NCBI GenBank assembly: GCA_020697025.1
Contig: JAJFBO010000055.1
Coordinates: 1 to 6,844 of the forward strand
From: Burkholderiales bacterium
GTDB lineage: Bacteria > Pseudomonadota > Gammaproteobacteria > Burkholderiales > UBA11063
Length of the DNA stretch: 6,844 nt
Direction of reading: 5' to 3'
In this document: positions 6,701-6,844 of the stretch, in pieces
Position numbering within the stretch: position 1 is the first letter of the stretch
How the letters are laid out: each line of letters opens with the position of its first letter
The notes under the pieces: model-generated
Told to the model about the DNA's origin: nothing
Database searches by the model: none
Seen by the model: the letters and a program-made list of their open reading frames with translations, nothing else
Position numbers and translations under genes: made by a program

Positions 6701-6844
6701 TTAATATGAAGTTAACATTGAAGATACTTTTAATACGGTAAGTGATCCACCACTTATAACGGGAGGTGAGCCATTCGATATTGGAGTCCAGGTAGATTCT
6801 GCTACAAAACCAGATTGCGGAGCATTTATAAACGCGCCAAAAAC
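6701..6844 (-). CDS. C-terminal end of an exported-protein-like gene, cut by the window edge
   Basis: The minus strand is open from the right edge to TAA at 6701-6703, giving 47 residues that begin VFGAFINAPQSGFVAEST and end SLTVLKVSSMLTSY. The composition (Ser, Gly, Pro, Thr) and the order of elements resemble the C-terminus of the following lipoprotein: V-F/Y-G, a Ser/Pro stretch, a Pro-Val element, then SL-x-(V/I) and a short tail. STWTPIS also recalls the TW-containing repeats there. It ends 12 bases before the lipoprotein start, and its stop overlaps that gene's ribosome binding site, so the two are probably one transcript. It is likely a related surface protein, perhaps a tandem paralog, but the piece is too short to be sure. 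Confidence 0.65.
   Translation of the reverse strand, partial: VFGAFINAPQSGFVAESTWTPISNGSPPVISGGSLTVLKVSSMLTSY

Overview
The window reads as AT-rich chromosomal DNA (GC content well below half, estimated by eye) from a Gram-negative bacterium, most likely a gamma- or betaproteobacterium. The support is a GrxC-type glutaredoxin, a proteobacterial-type EngB GTPase, a lipobox lipoprotein with outer-membrane sorting residues, and AAAGGA-type ribosome binding sites. A genus cannot be fixed from the sequence alone. No rRNA, tRNA, CRISPR array, insertion sequence or phage gene is visible.

Layout. Positions 1-139 are an AT-rich promoter region leading into grxC (140-397, +), a small glutaredoxin. 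It converges, with only 10 bases between stop codons, on a two-gene minus-strand unit. That unit is a poxvirus-like bacterial topoisomerase IB (1765-2787) followed by a DHA2-type 14-helix efflux transporter (408-1778), overlapping by 14 bases. A 251-base divergent intergenic region (2788-3038) carries a strong extended -10 for the topoisomerase unit, a dyad next to it, a consensus-like -10 facing the other way, and a 16-bp imperfect hairpin in the leader of the next gene. That gene (3039-4394, +) is a 12-helix MFS transporter with a basic C-terminal tail. Positions 4395-4610 hold no intact gene but contain open stretches in two frames that may be a decayed gene.

The right third is a minus-strand cluster read right to left. 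It begins with the C-terminal 47 codons of a gene cut by the window edge (6701-6844). Then comes a 487-residue Ser/Gly/Thr/Asn-rich lipoprotein with an N-terminal Ig-like region and a probable beta-propeller (5225-6688), and then the ribosome-assembly GTPase engB/yihA (4611-5219). The gaps are 12 and 5 bases, so these look co-transcribed. The cut gene and the lipoprotein end similarly and may be tandem paralogs.

Functionally this is mostly housekeeping and envelope material: redox (GrxC), DNA supercoiling (TopIB), two transporters, ribosome assembly (EngB) and exported surface proteins. No new defence or mobile system is evident. The most notable points are the topoisomerase/efflux overlap, the essential engB placed behind surface lipoprotein genes without a clear Shine-Dalgarno, the leader hairpin, and the possible gene remnant at 4407-4588.
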